A stretch of DNA of 46,991 nt from a virus, in IMG/VR virus record IMGVR_UViG_3300021375_001670, positions 1-46,991 of that record; one strand, written 5' to 3'. The notes under the pieces were generated by a model, which was given only the letters and a program-made list of their open reading frames with translations, was not told where the DNA came from and ran no database searches. Position numbers and translations under genes: made by a program. Positions 1-7,996 of the stretch are shown piece after piece. How positions within the stretch are numbered: position 1 is the first letter of the stretch; each line of letters begins with the position of its first letter.

Positions 1-140
1 CAGAGAATCTTAATTGGGGTATTGATAACGGACTTAACGGTGTATTAGTAGAACATGGCCACAATATGGACTACACAGGTAATGCTAATGTAGTAAAAAA
101 TTGGGAAGAAATTTATAATTTAATAATTAACTCAAAATAA
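1..140 (+). CDS. 3' end of a gene cut by the window edge (possibly glycosyltransferase)
   Basis: An open frame enters from the left edge (codons begin at base 3) and stops with TAA at 138-140, giving about 45 residues. The piece NGVLVEHGHNMDYTGNAN is followed by a short helix-like tail. A Gly-rich 'nGvLv' step followed by an acidic stretch is common near the C-terminus of GT-B glycosyltransferases, and the window holds other sugar genes, but this is a weak guess. The next gene starts directly after the stop, so both belong to one transcript. Confidence 0.5.
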   Translation, partial: ENLNWGIDNGLNGVLVEHGHNMDYTGNANVVKNWEEIYNLIINSK

Positions 141-584
141 ATGCATCTGCAATCTGATTATGAATATTTAAAAAAAGAAGCATTATGGGTAATAGTTGAT
201 CCAGTCATAAATCCAAACAATGACGAAAATATGAATTTTTATGATGTTGCTTTTTTGGATAAATTAAGACAGGATATAGATGAGATTAGTAATAAAGTTG
301 TATATTCAGAATCTACATTACCTATTCACGAATATTTTAAATATTTACCACTTTATAAAACTATTAATCAATTAGTCTTAGACTCAGGCCTGATAAAAAA
401 TTATGTCTTTTGCGGTTTACACTATGGAATGTGTGTGCATAAAGCAGTAAAAGAATGCAAACAAAGAGTTGATATTGATAATAATTTCTTTGTAAAACGT
501 GACCTATCCTGTCTAATGCCTTTTGATGGTATTAAGCAACATGATCTTAATCTAACAAGAAGTCTAGGCGTAAGACTTATATAA
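141..584 (+). CDS. Putative isochorismatase-like cysteine hydrolase
   Basis: 147 residues, with ATG immediately after the upstream stop. Two segments recall the isochorismatase/nicotinamidase-type cysteine hydrolase fold: an N-terminal strand ending in Asp (WVIVDPV, D20), and a strand-turn-helix CGLHYGMCVHKAV with a candidate nucleophile Cys at residue 98, matching the family pattern 'Gl....CV..ta'. The protein is shorter than usual for the family and I could not confidently place the catalytic Lys. The substrate is unknown. It is the last gene before a strong promoter. It could also be an unrelated phage protein. Confidence 0.45.
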   Translation: MHLQSDYEYLKKEALWVIVDPVINPNNDENMNFYDVAFLDKLRQDIDEISNKVVYSESTLPIHEYFKYLPLYKTINQLVLDSGLIKNYVFCGLHYGMCVHKAVKECKQRVDIDNNFFVKRDLSCLMPFDGIKQHDLNLTRSLGVRLI

Positions 585-591
585 AAAACAC

Positions 592-619
592 TTGACATAT
601 CTGTATTATTTGCTATACT
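592..619 (+). promoter_or_regulatory. Sigma70-like early promoter for the VWA/metallopeptidase gene
   Basis: TTGACA (592-597), 16-base spacer, TGC then TATACT (614-619): a near-consensus host-type promoter with an extended -10. An AGGAG ribosome binding site lies at 632-636, before the ATG at 643. Confidence 0.75.
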
Positions 620-642
620 ATATAGATAGTTAGGAGTAAAGC

Positions 643-1971
643 ATGACAGATACACTAGAAAAAACACCTAAGGCAACCGGTACTGCTAAAGACCGTGCCT
701 CTAAAACATTAGTTGATATACCTGAAACTACATTATCTGATGAAGAAGTAAGGGATAAACTTATAAAAGCCAGGATTGAAATGCTTATGTCAGCACCATT
801 CTTTGGCAACTTAGCAACTAGATTAATTATTAAAGACGCAACTAGTTGGTGCCCAACAGCCGCAACTGATGGCAAATACTTTTATTATAACAAACATTTT
901 GTAGCCGCATTAAGTGATGCAGAATGTGTATTTCTTATGGGACATGAAGTATTACATTGTGTATATGATCATATGGATGCTAATCGTAGAGGTGACAGAC
1001 ATCCTGTACTTTGGAATGTTGCAAACGATTATGTTATTAATGGAGACCTGATTGATGCCAGAGTTGGAGAAGAAATTAAGTTGGTACAAATATGTCATGA
1101 TTGGAAATACAGAGGCAAAATTTCGGAAGAAATATATGATGATCTTTATCAACAAGCAAAAGAAGATGGCCGCATTATGGAAATGGATTCTTTTGATGTC
1201 CACTTAGACAGAGAAGAGGGTGATGATGAAGGTTCGGGTTCTGCTGGTAAAGGTAATACAGATGGTGACGGAGACGGAGACGGTCCTGCAAAATATACTG
1301 CTGAAGAAAAAGAAAAAATATCACAAGAGTTTAAAAATGCTACTATGCAGGCCGCCAAGGCGGCTGGTGCTGGTAACTTACCAGGTGGTGTAAAAAGACT
1401 TCTTAACGATTTACTTAATCCACAACTTGACTGGAGACAATTACTTGCTATGCAAATTCAAAGTGTAATGAGAAATGATTATACTATGGCAACTCCTAGC
1501 AGAAAGGGTCTTAATGAAGGTTATTACTTACCAGGTCTTGATAGAGAAACAACTATTGATATTGTTGCGGCTCTTGATATGTCAGGCTCTATAGATGACG
1601 ACATGGCCAGAGACTTTTTAAGTGAACTAAAAGGCATAATGGATCAGTACACAGACTTTAAAATACATTTATTATGTTTTGATACTGAAGTTTATAATCC
1701 AAGAATATTTACACAGTCAGATATGGGCGAGTTTATGGAATACGAGCTCAATGGCGGTGGTGGTACCGATTTTGATTGTGTATTTGATTGGATGAAAGAT
1801 GAAGGAGTACAACCTAAAAAGTTAGTTATGTTTACTGACGGTTACCCTTACGGTAGTTGGGGCGACGAATCCTATTGTGACTCCTTGTTTATTGTACACG
1901 GTGGATATGGCGACAGAATTCCAGAAGCACCTTTTGGCATTACTGTACCGTATAAAAGAGAACAAGAATGA
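643..1971 (+). CDS. DUF2201-type putative metallopeptidase with VWA-like domain
   Basis: 442 residues. The N-terminal half has the zinc-metallopeptidase signature HEVLH (H101, E102, H105). A low-complexity acidic Gly/Asp linker follows at roughly residues 185-215. The C-terminal half is a VWA-like domain with a complete MIDAS: DMSGS (D312-S316), T375 in a Gly-rich loop and D399 in TDGY. Proteins of this architecture usually work with a MoxR-type AAA+ ATPase, and one is encoded at 27087-28196. The start is supported by AGGAG seven bases upstream and by a dedicated promoter. The stop overlaps the next gene by 4 bases. Target and role are unknown; a chaperone-like or metal-insertion activity is as likely as proteolysis. 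Confidence 0.85.
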   Translation: MTDTLEKTPKATGTAKDRASKTLVDIPETTLSDEEVRDKLIKARIEMLMSAPFFGNLATRLIIKDATSWCPTAATDGKYFYYNKHFVAALSDAECVFLMGHEVLHCVYDHMDANRRGDRHPVLWNVANDYVINGDLIDARVGEEIKLVQICHDWKYRGKISEEIYDDLYQQAKEDGRIMEMDSFDVHLDREEGDDEGSGSAGKGNTDGDGDGDGPAKYTAEEKEKISQEFKNATMQAAKAAGAGNLPGGVKRLLNDLLNPQLDWRQLLAMQIQSVMRNDYTMATPSRKGLNEGYYLPGLDRETTIDIVAALDMSGSIDDDMARDFLSELKGIMDQYTDFKIHLLCFDTEVYNPRIFTQSDMGEFMEYELNGGGGTDFDCVFDWMKDEGVQPKKLVMFTDGYPYGSWGDESYCDSLFIVHGGYGDRIPEAPFGITVPYKREQE

Positions 1972-2603
1972 TTGTTTGGGTCTTTGGAACCAGCTCAGAT
2001 TTTGGACAAGTCATGCTGTCTGAATTTGAGAAACATGCTACTGAAGTTCATGCCTTTGGTAGAAGTAATTTAGATTACAAAGACCCTAAATCATTTATTG
2101 ACTCTAAGGCAAGCGAATTAGAGATACCAGATACGGTTGTTTTTAATATTAATGTAGGTACGCCTTTTGAAATGAGTCGTCCTATCCACATACAAAATCA
2201 AAATACACAAAAATTAATATTTAGAGAATGGTTTGATAATAGTTTAGACACAAACTTTTTTAAAGTATATTTGTTTGATTGGTTAATTAATAACGGATTT
2301 AAAGGACAAATATGTCATATAACAAGCCAGGTTGCAAGAGATCAATATCCTGATCTCAAAGATTTATTACAATATAAAATGCTAAGAGCATTAGATTATC
2401 AAATTATACAGACACAAAAACAATATGGTATTAATTCCTATGGTATGTGTCCTGCTCAAATAAAAGATAATATTGAATGGCCAAAATATATGGCAAAACT
2501 TATACTAGATAATGATAAGGAAAACACTTGGCTATATGGAATAATAAGAGATGACGATAAAATGGGTTATATAACCTATCCATCGGAAGGATTATATGAT
2601 TAA
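1968..2603 (+). CDS. SDR-like Rossmann-fold protein
   Basis: 211 residues starting inside the upstream stop region (ATGA overlap). The N-terminus has a hydrophobic strand followed by GTSSDFG, like the TGxxxGxG nucleotide loop of short-chain dehydrogenases. A later ITSQ strand (SDR catalytic Ser position) is followed by YKMLRALDYQII, where the usual Tyr-xxx-Lys reads Tyr-xxx-Arg. The fold call is reasonable, but loss of the catalytic Lys suggests altered or absent oxidoreductase activity. SDR-like proteins in such phages often accompany sugar genes; the substrate is unknown. Confidence 0.5.
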   Translation: MIVWVFGTSSDFGQVMLSEFEKHATEVHAFGRSNLDYKDPKSFIDSKASELEIPDTVVFNINVGTPFEMSRPIHIQNQNTQKLIFREWFDNSLDTNFFKVYLFDWLINNGFKGQICHITSQVARDQYPDLKDLLQYKMLRALDYQIIQTQKQYGINSYGMCPAQIKDNIEWPKYMAKLILDNDKENTWLYGIIRDDDKMGYITYPSEGLYD

Positions 2604-2889
2604 AAAAACTACATGTTTATCTGAAGAAGACTTTAAAAATTTGCATGGCAATGATCTTTATGTGACCTTTTTAAGAAATAAAGTAAAATGTGAAATCAAA
2701 AAAGATGACAGTAATACAGATGTATTTGACTACATTAAAGAAGTGCCAGAATTTTTGGTACACTATACTGTAGAAAATGTTTATGGCTATATTACAATAT
2801 ATGTATATTTTGAAAGTCCTACAGATATGGATAATTTTATACATTTTTATAATTCAAATGAAGGAATAAAGAAAATACAAAAAACTTAA
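2596..2889 (+). CDS. Hypothetical protein, 97 aa
   Basis: Starts 8 bases inside the preceding gene, so it is probably translationally coupled. The protein is Lys/Asp/Tyr-rich with alternating aromatic strands (for example YGYITIYVYFE), suggesting a small alpha/beta or beta fold. No signal peptide, membrane segment or metal motif is seen, and I do not recognise a family. A 65-base spacer follows, which holds a possible late promoter. Confidence 0.6.
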   Translation: MIKKTTCLSEEDFKNLHGNDLYVTFLRNKVKCEIKKDDSNTDVFDYIKEVPEFLVHYTVENVYGYITIYVYFESPTDMDNFIHFYNSNEGIKKIQKT

Positions 2890-2919
2890 CCAATTTTTTT
2901 ATTTGATAAAATCTAAGAC

Positions 2920-2927
2920 AATAAATA
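2920..2927 (+). promoter_or_regulatory. Possible T4-type late promoter box
   Basis: AATAAATA in a true intergenic spacer, 28 bases before the ATG at 2955. T4 late promoters carry TATAAATA at -10 with no -35. In such AT-rich DNA the match is weak on its own; the spacer and the conserved phage gene downstream support it slightly. Confidence 0.3.
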
Positions 2928-2954
2928 ATACTATAATAAAACAGGAGTTTTTAA

Positions 2955-3284
2955 ATGGCTAAAGAAAATAAATTAAATGAAACAGTATCTGACGAAGTTA
3001 CTGTAGGAGATGCACCAGAAGGTACACCAGAAGGTACACCAGAAGGGCAAGTTCCAGAAAGTATTGGTTTACAAGACTTACAACTATTAGCACAAATTGT
3101 TGATTTAGCATCACAAAGAGGTGCCTTTAGAGGTAATGAACTTACACAGGTAGGAGTAGTATTTGATAAGTTAAATGCTTTTCTTGGCTATGTAGGTGAG
3201 CAACAAGCCCAGGCGGCTGAAGCTCAAGCAGAAGCAGGCGATGGTGAAGAAGCACCAGCACCTGAAACAACAGACGGAGAATAA
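2955..3284 (+). CDS. Conserved marine-myophage hypothetical protein, 109 aa
   Basis: ATG preceded by AGGAG (2943-2947). The N-terminus is acidic with a triple EGTP-type repeat. The middle (LQDLQLLAQIVDLASQRGAF) is a helical core that I associate with small conserved proteins of T4-like marine phages. The C-terminus is Ala/Glu-rich and probably a coil or disordered. No catalytic motif is seen. It forms a cluster with the next gene, which starts one base after this stop. Function unknown. Confidence 0.65.
   Translation: MAKENKLNETVSDEVTVGDAPEGTPEGTPEGQVPESIGLQDLQLLAQIVDLASQRGAFRGNELTQVGVVFDKLNAFLGYVGEQQAQAAEAQAEAGDGEEAPAPETTDGE
3018..3047 (+). repeat. In-frame 12-base tandem repeat (Glu-Gly-Thr-Pro)
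   Basis: GAAGGTACACCA occurs twice head to tail (3018-3029, 3030-3041) followed by a partial third copy, coding for EGTP units in a disordered N-terminal segment. Such short repeats can change copy number by slippage. Confidence 0.8.
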
Positions 3285-3285
3285 T

Positions 3286-3861
3286 ATGGCAGATATAATG
3301 AAACATGTAGGATCATATGGAGACAGACCTTGTGTCGTGGTCTTCAGAGAAGTTCCAAACGAGCCTGAAAATTGTCTAATAGTTGAATCAAATGCTTTAC
3401 CAGATAACAAACATGACGACTTAATGAACGTTGTGTCTAGTTTAGAAGGACAAGAAGCAAATGATATTTCCCAAGTACTAGCAAGACGTCAATTTAGTGA
3501 CGGTGCTAATATGTTAAATGATTTACACTTTAGTAAAAAATTACAAAAAGTAGCAACAGATATGGTTTTCTTAACTCCTGTACCTAATCAGAGAATATCT
3601 TTATCAGAAGTAAATGTGGAAATCAATAAATTAGATACTGGATCTAATCCTCCTTTAAACACAGAGATAGATTCAACATCTTTGGCAACACCTAATCCTG
3701 TTGAACCAGAAGCAGACATTAGTGTGGCAGAAGGTTTATTGGTACAAGCAGAATTAATGGAACAAGATGCTAAAGGAATGTTAGCAGAAGCAGAAAGTAA
3801 AAAAGCAGAAGCATTTACCTTAGATCCTAGTCTTAAGCCAACTAAAAAATCTAAGAAGTAG
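3286..3861 (+). CDS. Conserved phage hypothetical protein, 191 aa
   Basis: Start chosen at ATG 3286, one base after the previous stop; an upstream in-frame start would overlap the previous gene heavily. The N-terminal domain (MKHVGSYGDRPCVVVFREVP) and the central DLHFSKKLQKVATDMV resemble a protein conserved in T4-like marine phages. The C-terminal third is Glu/Ala/Lys-rich helix ending in a Lys-rich tail. No enzymatic motif is visible. Its place next to the 109-residue protein suggests a joint, possibly virion or assembly, role, but that is inference. Confidence 0.65.
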   Translation: MADIMKHVGSYGDRPCVVVFREVPNEPENCLIVESNALPDNKHDDLMNVVSSLEGQEANDISQVLARRQFSDGANMLNDLHFSKKLQKVATDMVFLTPVPNQRISLSEVNVEINKLDTGSNPPLNTEIDSTSLATPNPVEPEADISVAEGLLVQAELMEQDAKGMLAEAESKKAEAFTLDPSLKPTKKSKK

Positions 3862-4199
3862 TGCCAGATAAGAGCACAAAAATAGTGCTCTTGGGTAAGA
3901 GAACCAAAGAGGGCGAAAACCTTAATCATTTAATTAAAGGTATTCTCCCTCGATCCCTCCCTAATTCTTTTATATACGAAATGTCATTTACATACAATGA
4001 CGATCATATATACCAAATAGACAAAGAAGATTATCCAGATACTATAAATTTAAATGACCCACAGGAATTAGTGAATCATATTCATTATAAATATCCAGAA
4101 AGTTTAGATGTAATAGAGATAATTTTAAATTTAGATTGTATAAAATCATTTTTAACAGACAAGTCATCAGAAATTTTAAATAAAATTTTTAACGAATAA
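3861..4199 (+). CDS. Hypothetical protein, 112 aa, GTG start
   Basis: The only plausible start is GTG at 3861, overlapping the previous stop by one base (TAGTG), an arrangement typical of translational coupling. The product begins with a basic segment (TKIVLLGKRTKEG) and continues with an acidic, Asn/Asp/Tyr-rich region. No recognised domain, signal peptide or membrane segment. It sits directly before the sulfotransferase gene with a 3-base gap, so it may be cotranscribed with it. Confidence 0.55.
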   Translation: MPDKSTKIVLLGKRTKEGENLNHLIKGILPRSLPNSFIYEMSFTYNDDHIYQIDKEDYPDTINLNDPQELVNHIHYKYPESLDVIEIILNLDCIKSFLTDKSSEILNKIFNE

Positions 4200-4202
4200 A
4201 AT

Positions 4203-4787
4203 ATGGATTTATTTAATAAACAATTATTTTTTATTAGAGTAAATAAAGCCGCAGGTACATCTATGCATTTTTATTTACATAATAATAAAGTTCCTCACTT
4301 CTCTCATGAAATAATGAAAAGAAATAAAGAATTTATATATGAATCTATTAAAGAGCCTGCATACACATTCGCCACCATGGTAAGAAATCCCTGGGCTAGA
4401 GCATTATCATCATTTACTTTTATAAACAAATGGCATTATACAAAATTTACTTTTGAAGACTTTTTAACTCTACCTTTTGATGAATTTAAACAGTTAGAAA
4501 AGCCTCCATACTTTGTATATGAACATGCTAAACCTCAAATAGAATATATTACAGACCAATATGGAAAAATAGATTATTTAAGCCATATAGGTAAAGTTGA
4601 AAAGATAAATGAAACATGTAAGTGGATATGCGAAACATTTAATATACAAGAAAAAGTTTCAATAGAACACCGTAACAGCCAACGTAAAAAAGTTATTGAT
4701 TATAAGCCTATGTATACTGAAAAAACTAAAAAACTAGTTGCTCAAAAATTTGAAATAGATATTGATACATTTAAATACACTTTTTAA
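4203..4787 (+). CDS. Sulfotransferase family protein
   Basis: 194 residues with both PAPS-binding signatures of the sulfotransferase-2/heparan-sulfate type: the 5'-phosphosulfate loop IRVNKAAGTSM near residues 12-22 (family consensus 'PKtaGTS') and the 3'-phosphate motif MVRNPWARALSSF near residue 60. Length is at the short end for the family. It probably transfers sulfate from PAPS to a sugar or other hydroxyl acceptor. With the glycosyltransferase, epimerase and UDP-sugar dehydrogenase in this window it suggests that the phage decorates a glycan, though the acceptor is unknown. Confidence 0.75.
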   Translation: MDLFNKQLFFIRVNKAAGTSMHFYLHNNKVPHFSHEIMKRNKEFIYESIKEPAYTFATMVRNPWARALSSFTFINKWHYTKFTFEDFLTLPFDEFKQLEKPPYFVYEHAKPQIEYITDQYGKIDYLSHIGKVEKINETCKWICETFNIQEKVSIEHRNSQRKKVIDYKPMYTEKTKKLVAQKFEIDIDTFKYTF

Positions 4788-4792
4788 AAGAC

Positions 4793-4820
4793 TTGACAAA
4801 ATTTCACTAAGTGCTATACT
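4793..4820 (+). promoter_or_regulatory. Sigma70-like early promoter
   Basis: TTGACA (4793-4798), 16-base spacer, TGC-TATACT (4815-4820), six bases after the sulfotransferase stop. The AAGGAG at 4839-4844 and ATG at 4854 follow. Confidence 0.75.
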
Positions 4821-4853
4821 ATATATAGTTTGGTAAGTAAGGAGAAGAGAAGA

Positions 4854-5513
4854 ATGTTCCCAACTAAAGAAGTACTATCAGTTAGTGCGGCCGCACATAG
4901 AATAAACGAAGGTTTTATTAAAAAGGACCAAGTTCGTTTTGACGAGAAACATAAAAATAAAACTTGCAATAGTGATTTATTATACAACCATTTTTATAGA
5001 GAAAAAGAAAAGTTGCAAGTCCTTGAAAAAGATATTGACTTAGCAGAAATTATTATAGACTATCTTAAAGGTTTAAGTTTTAAAGCAATTGAGCGTGAGC
5101 TTACAGATTTTGAAAAAAATGTCCTTAAACTTGTAAGCAATGACACTATTCAAAAAGATAAGATAGGTATTTCGGCAAGTTTGCCTAAGGTTTATTTAAA
5201 TAAAATAGAACAAGATGCCTGGACTGATAGGGAACATATTTTATCTGCTACAAGTTCGGCTCAAGGTAAATTACATCAAAGAGAAACATTTGATGTTGTA
5301 ATTGAGTTTTGTAGATATATCCCAAGAACAATGAGTTACTTAGTAACTACAAGTATTGATAATAAACACATCTTAAAGTTTTTTCATGATAAACAATTTA
5401 AAGTTGGTAGTAAAATTAAAGTTGATGGATATGTTAAGAGCCAAGGCAGAGGCAAATATCATAACGGTCAGGAAACCATTATCAATAGAATTAAAATCCA
5501 TAAAGACAAGTAA
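4854..5513 (+). CDS. Early hypothetical protein with possible C-terminal OB-fold, 219 aa
   Basis: Start at ATG 4854, because AAGGAG lies 10 bases upstream; a TTG at 4830 lies between the -10 box and the ribosome binding site. The N-terminal half is charged and helical. The C-terminal part has alternating strands with GSKIKVDGYVKSQGRG, which looks like the strand 3-5 region of an OB-fold, so nucleic-acid binding is possible. It has its own strong promoter and is probably an early gene. I do not recognise a named family. Confidence 0.6.
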   Translation: MFPTKEVLSVSAAAHRINEGFIKKDQVRFDEKHKNKTCNSDLLYNHFYREKEKLQVLEKDIDLAEIIIDYLKGLSFKAIERELTDFEKNVLKLVSNDTIQKDKIGISASLPKVYLNKIEQDAWTDREHILSATSSAQGKLHQRETFDVVIEFCRYIPRTMSYLVTTSIDNKHILKFFHDKQFKVGSKIKVDGYVKSQGRGKYHNGQETIINRIKIHKDK

Positions 5514-5519
5514 TAAATA
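5512..5519 (+). promoter_or_regulatory. Possible late promoter box
   Basis: AATAAATA overlapping the preceding stop, six bases before the ATG at 5525. If used, it would give a nearly leaderless message. Weak evidence in AT-rich DNA. Confidence 0.2.
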
Positions 5520-5524
5520 CTTGT

Positions 5525-6319
5525 ATGAGTAGATTAATCACAATAGGATGTAGTCTTACCCAGTATGATTATCCTACTTGGGCTGATATGGCTGGTACTC
5601 ATTTTGAAGAGCATTACAACTTGGGCAATCCTGGTTGTGGACATAATTATATGCTCAATATTTTTACAGAAGCAGATATTTTACTTAACCTAGGAGAAGG
5701 AGATACTGTAATAGTAATGTCTACTTCATTTGTTAGATATGATGTATGGCTTCCAAATGGAGATTGGGGTTGGCAAGGTAACGGAAATGTTTATGTTGGA
5801 ATGCCTCAAGAGTTTTTAAAAAACTTTTATAGTGATGAGCATAATTTAATGCAAAGTTTTTCATGTTTAAAGTCTATATATGAAATTTGTAAATCTAAAA
5901 AAATAAATTTCATATTACTTAAAGGCTTTCCTACAGATTTTAATAATCATTATTATAATGTAGATGTAGAATTTTTTGATAATCAGATAAATGAGCTCTT
6001 TAATTTTAAAAACTTCCCTTCATTAAAAGAATTTACTGAAGAGCAAATGGGGGAATACAAAGGATATGAATGGCAAGACCAAGATGGAAAAATAGATCAA
6101 CACCCTACAATGCTTATGCATCACAGGTATTTAAAAAAATTACTTCCACAATATTCTATAAATGAGGATTATCTAAATTTATTAGAACAAAGAATTGATC
6201 TTAGCAATAAAAAAAATAACATACAGTTATTTGACGATATAAAAGGAAAAAAATTAGGTAGTTTAATTACTAGAAACTTTAGTAATGACTATATGAAAAA
6301 TTTTAAATATTCTGGTTAG
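5525..6319 (+). CDS. SGNH/GDSL-like hydrolase family protein
   Basis: 264 residues. The start MSRLITIGCSLTQ matches SGNH block I with the nucleophile Ser in GCSLT, and the C-terminal DQHPTMLMHHRYL resembles block V (Asp-x-x-His). A central NPGCGHN resembles block II (Gly). These proteins usually hydrolyse esters, for example O-acetyl groups on sugars. Two other proteins of the same general type are encoded at 37209-37829 and 39154-39771. Its 3' end overlaps that of the convergent minus-strand gene by 17 bases. Confidence 0.6.
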   Translation: MSRLITIGCSLTQYDYPTWADMAGTHFEEHYNLGNPGCGHNYMLNIFTEADILLNLGEGDTVIVMSTSFVRYDVWLPNGDWGWQGNGNVYVGMPQEFLKNFYSDEHNLMQSFSCLKSIYEICKSKKINFILLKGFPTDFNNHYYNVDVEFFDNQINELFNFKNFPSLKEFTEEQMGEYKGYEWQDQDGKIDQHPTMLMHHRYLKKLLPQYSINEDYLNLLEQRIDLSNKKNNIQLFDDIKGKKLGSLITRNFSNDYMKNFKYSG

Positions 6320-7610
6320 ATATTAACCACTCGCTCTCTTCTTTAAACCAATCTGTATTTACTAAATGATTAAAATTAAACTTTAAATCGTCTTCTAAAT
6401 TTTTATAAAAGTCTATATTACATCCTGTATTATTATAGTGGTTTACACCTTGTTCTAAGCATAATAAAAATTCTTTTACATTTGTTCCTGTAAATCTATG
6501 GTCTCCTTTATTAAAAAATAAATGATCAAATGTTTTGAATCCCAACTCTCTTAAAAACTCGTGATTACGACGGTGCCCAATTACTATGAATGGTAAATGA
6601 TTTAATATAGGCCATAATATTTTTTCAGACAAGATACTTAAATCTTTATCAAAAATATTCATATCATGTGTTTCAGCAACTATTTCGTAATAAACTTCTT
6701 TACGATGATCATTAATTGTATGATTTAATCGTTGGTTTTCTAAATCATCATGATTTAATTCATAAGGGAAATTTCTTAAAAAGGTTGTAACTTTATCTTT
6801 TTCTTCTGTTAGGTTATTTATATCACAAATAAGATTAAGTCTTTCTTTTACTTCTGTTATAGGTAATTGCCTATTGTTTGTTTCTCTTCCTAAAAATGTA
6901 AACACACCATTGTCTAGATATGGTAATAATTTTAATGCTGATATACATCTAATGTCTCTTAAAAGTCTGTTTAATAATATAAAAGTTTTTGTTTTTATAT
7001 CTTTACACTTTATATGATCTTCAAATGTACATAAGGAATTTAAATGGTTGCGATCTTCCTCTAAATAAAATCTACCTTGATTTAAAAACTCTGTGCTAAA
7101 AATATCAAATATTTTTCTTTTATTTAATTGATGTGCATGTCTATGAATTTTTGATATACCGTGTATAGCAATATTATTAGTATGTAATCCTCTAGAAGCC
7201 AGTAATGAGTCCACAGCCATTATCTTATAATCTAGTCTGTTTAAGTTACTTTGACCAGTATCTATATAGTCATGTGTATGCTCTAACGGTTGGCTTAATA
7301 AAAATGGTATATTATGTTGTTTTAAAATATCAATAGTATGTTGTGTTAAAAATCTTGCCCAAGTTGTATTAAACCTGTCTATAGTATTTGGCATAGTAAC
7401 TAGATAGTATGCTGGTTGCGTGGGGTCGTACTCGTCTATAGATATGTTTTTATAATGTTCAGTTTTAAACCTTTTGTTCCAGGCGGTATGATTTCTATCT
7501 TTCCATTCTATGTTGTAATTACCTGAATGCTGAATTGATAGGTCTTGCACGACATCATTGATACACAGGAAATCATTAGGGCCTTTCTTTTCAGTAATTA
7601 TTTGTATCAT
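6303..7610 (-). CDS. GT-like phage protein, 435 aa
   Basis: A lone minus-strand gene between plus-strand neighbours. The C-terminal region has LSEKILWPILNHLPFIVIG followed by LRELGFKTFDH. The same order (TEKTTKS...LPLFVAPAG...LRKLGFDVFDD) occurs in the protein at 42303-43421, so the two look like distant paralogs. The pattern '(S/T)EK...P...G' recalls the nucleotide-sugar site of fucosyltransferase-type GT-B enzymes, but I cannot confirm that. The N-terminal half is unrecognised. An AATAAATA box on this strand lies 6-13 bases upstream of the start. Confidence 0.45.
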   Translation of the reverse strand: MIQIITEKKGPNDFLCINDVVQDLSIQHSGNYNIEWKDRNHTAWNKRFKTEHYKNISIDEYDPTQPAYYLVTMPNTIDRFNTTWARFLTQHTIDILKQHNIPFLLSQPLEHTHDYIDTGQSNLNRLDYKIMAVDSLLASRGLHTNNIAIHGISKIHRHAHQLNKRKIFDIFSTEFLNQGRFYLEEDRNHLNSLCTFEDHIKCKDIKTKTFILLNRLLRDIRCISALKLLPYLDNGVFTFLGRETNNRQLPITEVKERLNLICDINNLTEEKDKVTTFLRNFPYELNHDDLENQRLNHTINDHRKEVYYEIVAETHDMNIFDKDLSILSEKILWPILNHLPFIVIGHRRNHEFLRELGFKTFDHLFFNKGDHRFTGTNVKEFLLCLEQGVNHYNNTGCNIDFYKNLEDDLKFNFNHLVNTDWFKEESEWLISNQNI

Positions 7611-7615
7611 CGTTA

Positions 7616-7635
7616 TATTTATTACCAGATAAATA
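7616..7635. promoter_or_regulatory. Back-to-back ATAAATA boxes in a divergent spacer
   Basis: The 54-base spacer between the minus gene (starts 7610) and the plus gene (starts 7665) holds AATAAATA on the minus strand (7616-7623) and GATAAATA on the plus strand (7628-7635). This placement fits a divergent pair of T4-type late promoters. Confidence 0.4.
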
Positions 7636-7664
7636 GTAATGGTAGTTTAAAAGGAGTAACAACC

Positions 7665-7991
7665 ATGGCAGAAGACACAGGAAAAAAAGTTTTCCATCCA
7701 GCAGATAGTAATGGAGATGGAAAAGTAAGTAAAGCCGAAGAGGCAATGTACTTAGAATTTAAAAGAAAAGAACTAGAAGATTTAGACGCAATGCGTGATG
7801 CACAAAGAAGTATGGCTTGGTTTGCACTAAGTGGTATGTTATTGTATCCGTTTGCTGTAGTAATTGCAGTATTGGCTGGTTTAAGTCAGGCAAGTGAAAT
7901 ACTAGGCGATATGGCCGCCACATACTTTGTAGCCGTAGCAGGTATTGTAGCCGCATTCTTTGGTGCTCAGGCATTTAGTAAAGGTAAGTAA
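7665..7991 (+). CDS. Small membrane protein with EF-hand-like loop, 108 aa
   Basis: Start at ATG 7665, with AAGGAGTAAC at 7651-7660. Residues about 13-25 read DSNGDGKVSKAEE, a calcium-binding EF-hand loop pattern (D-x-N-x-D-G-x-V-x-x-x-E). A charged helix follows, then two hydrophobic segments (around ALSGMLLYPFAVVIAVLAG and FVAVAGIVAAFFGAQAF) that would form a membrane hairpin. Function unknown; a role at the host inner membrane, such as lysis timing or holin-like activity, is only speculation. Confidence 0.6.
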   Translation: MAEDTGKKVFHPADSNGDGKVSKAEEAMYLEFKRKELEDLDAMRDAQRSMAWFALSGMLLYPFAVVIAVLAGLSQASEILGDMAATYFVAVAGIVAAFFGAQAFSKGK

Positions 7992-7996
7992 TAGTA

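Noticed and set aside
2890-2899. T-run as a terminator
   Set aside because: No stem precedes the T-run, so it is not a rho-independent terminator.
3171-3410. Minus-strand open frames opposite plus-strand genes
   Set aside because: They have no ribosome binding sites, odd amino-acid composition and lie over well-supported genes; treated as shadows, like those opposite the radical SAM genes.
4885-4896. 12-base GC-rich palindrome GTGCGGCCGCAC
   Set aside because: It is in frame and codes for SAAAH in a well-supported gene; a similar Ala-rich GC patch occurs near 36268. Explained by codons.
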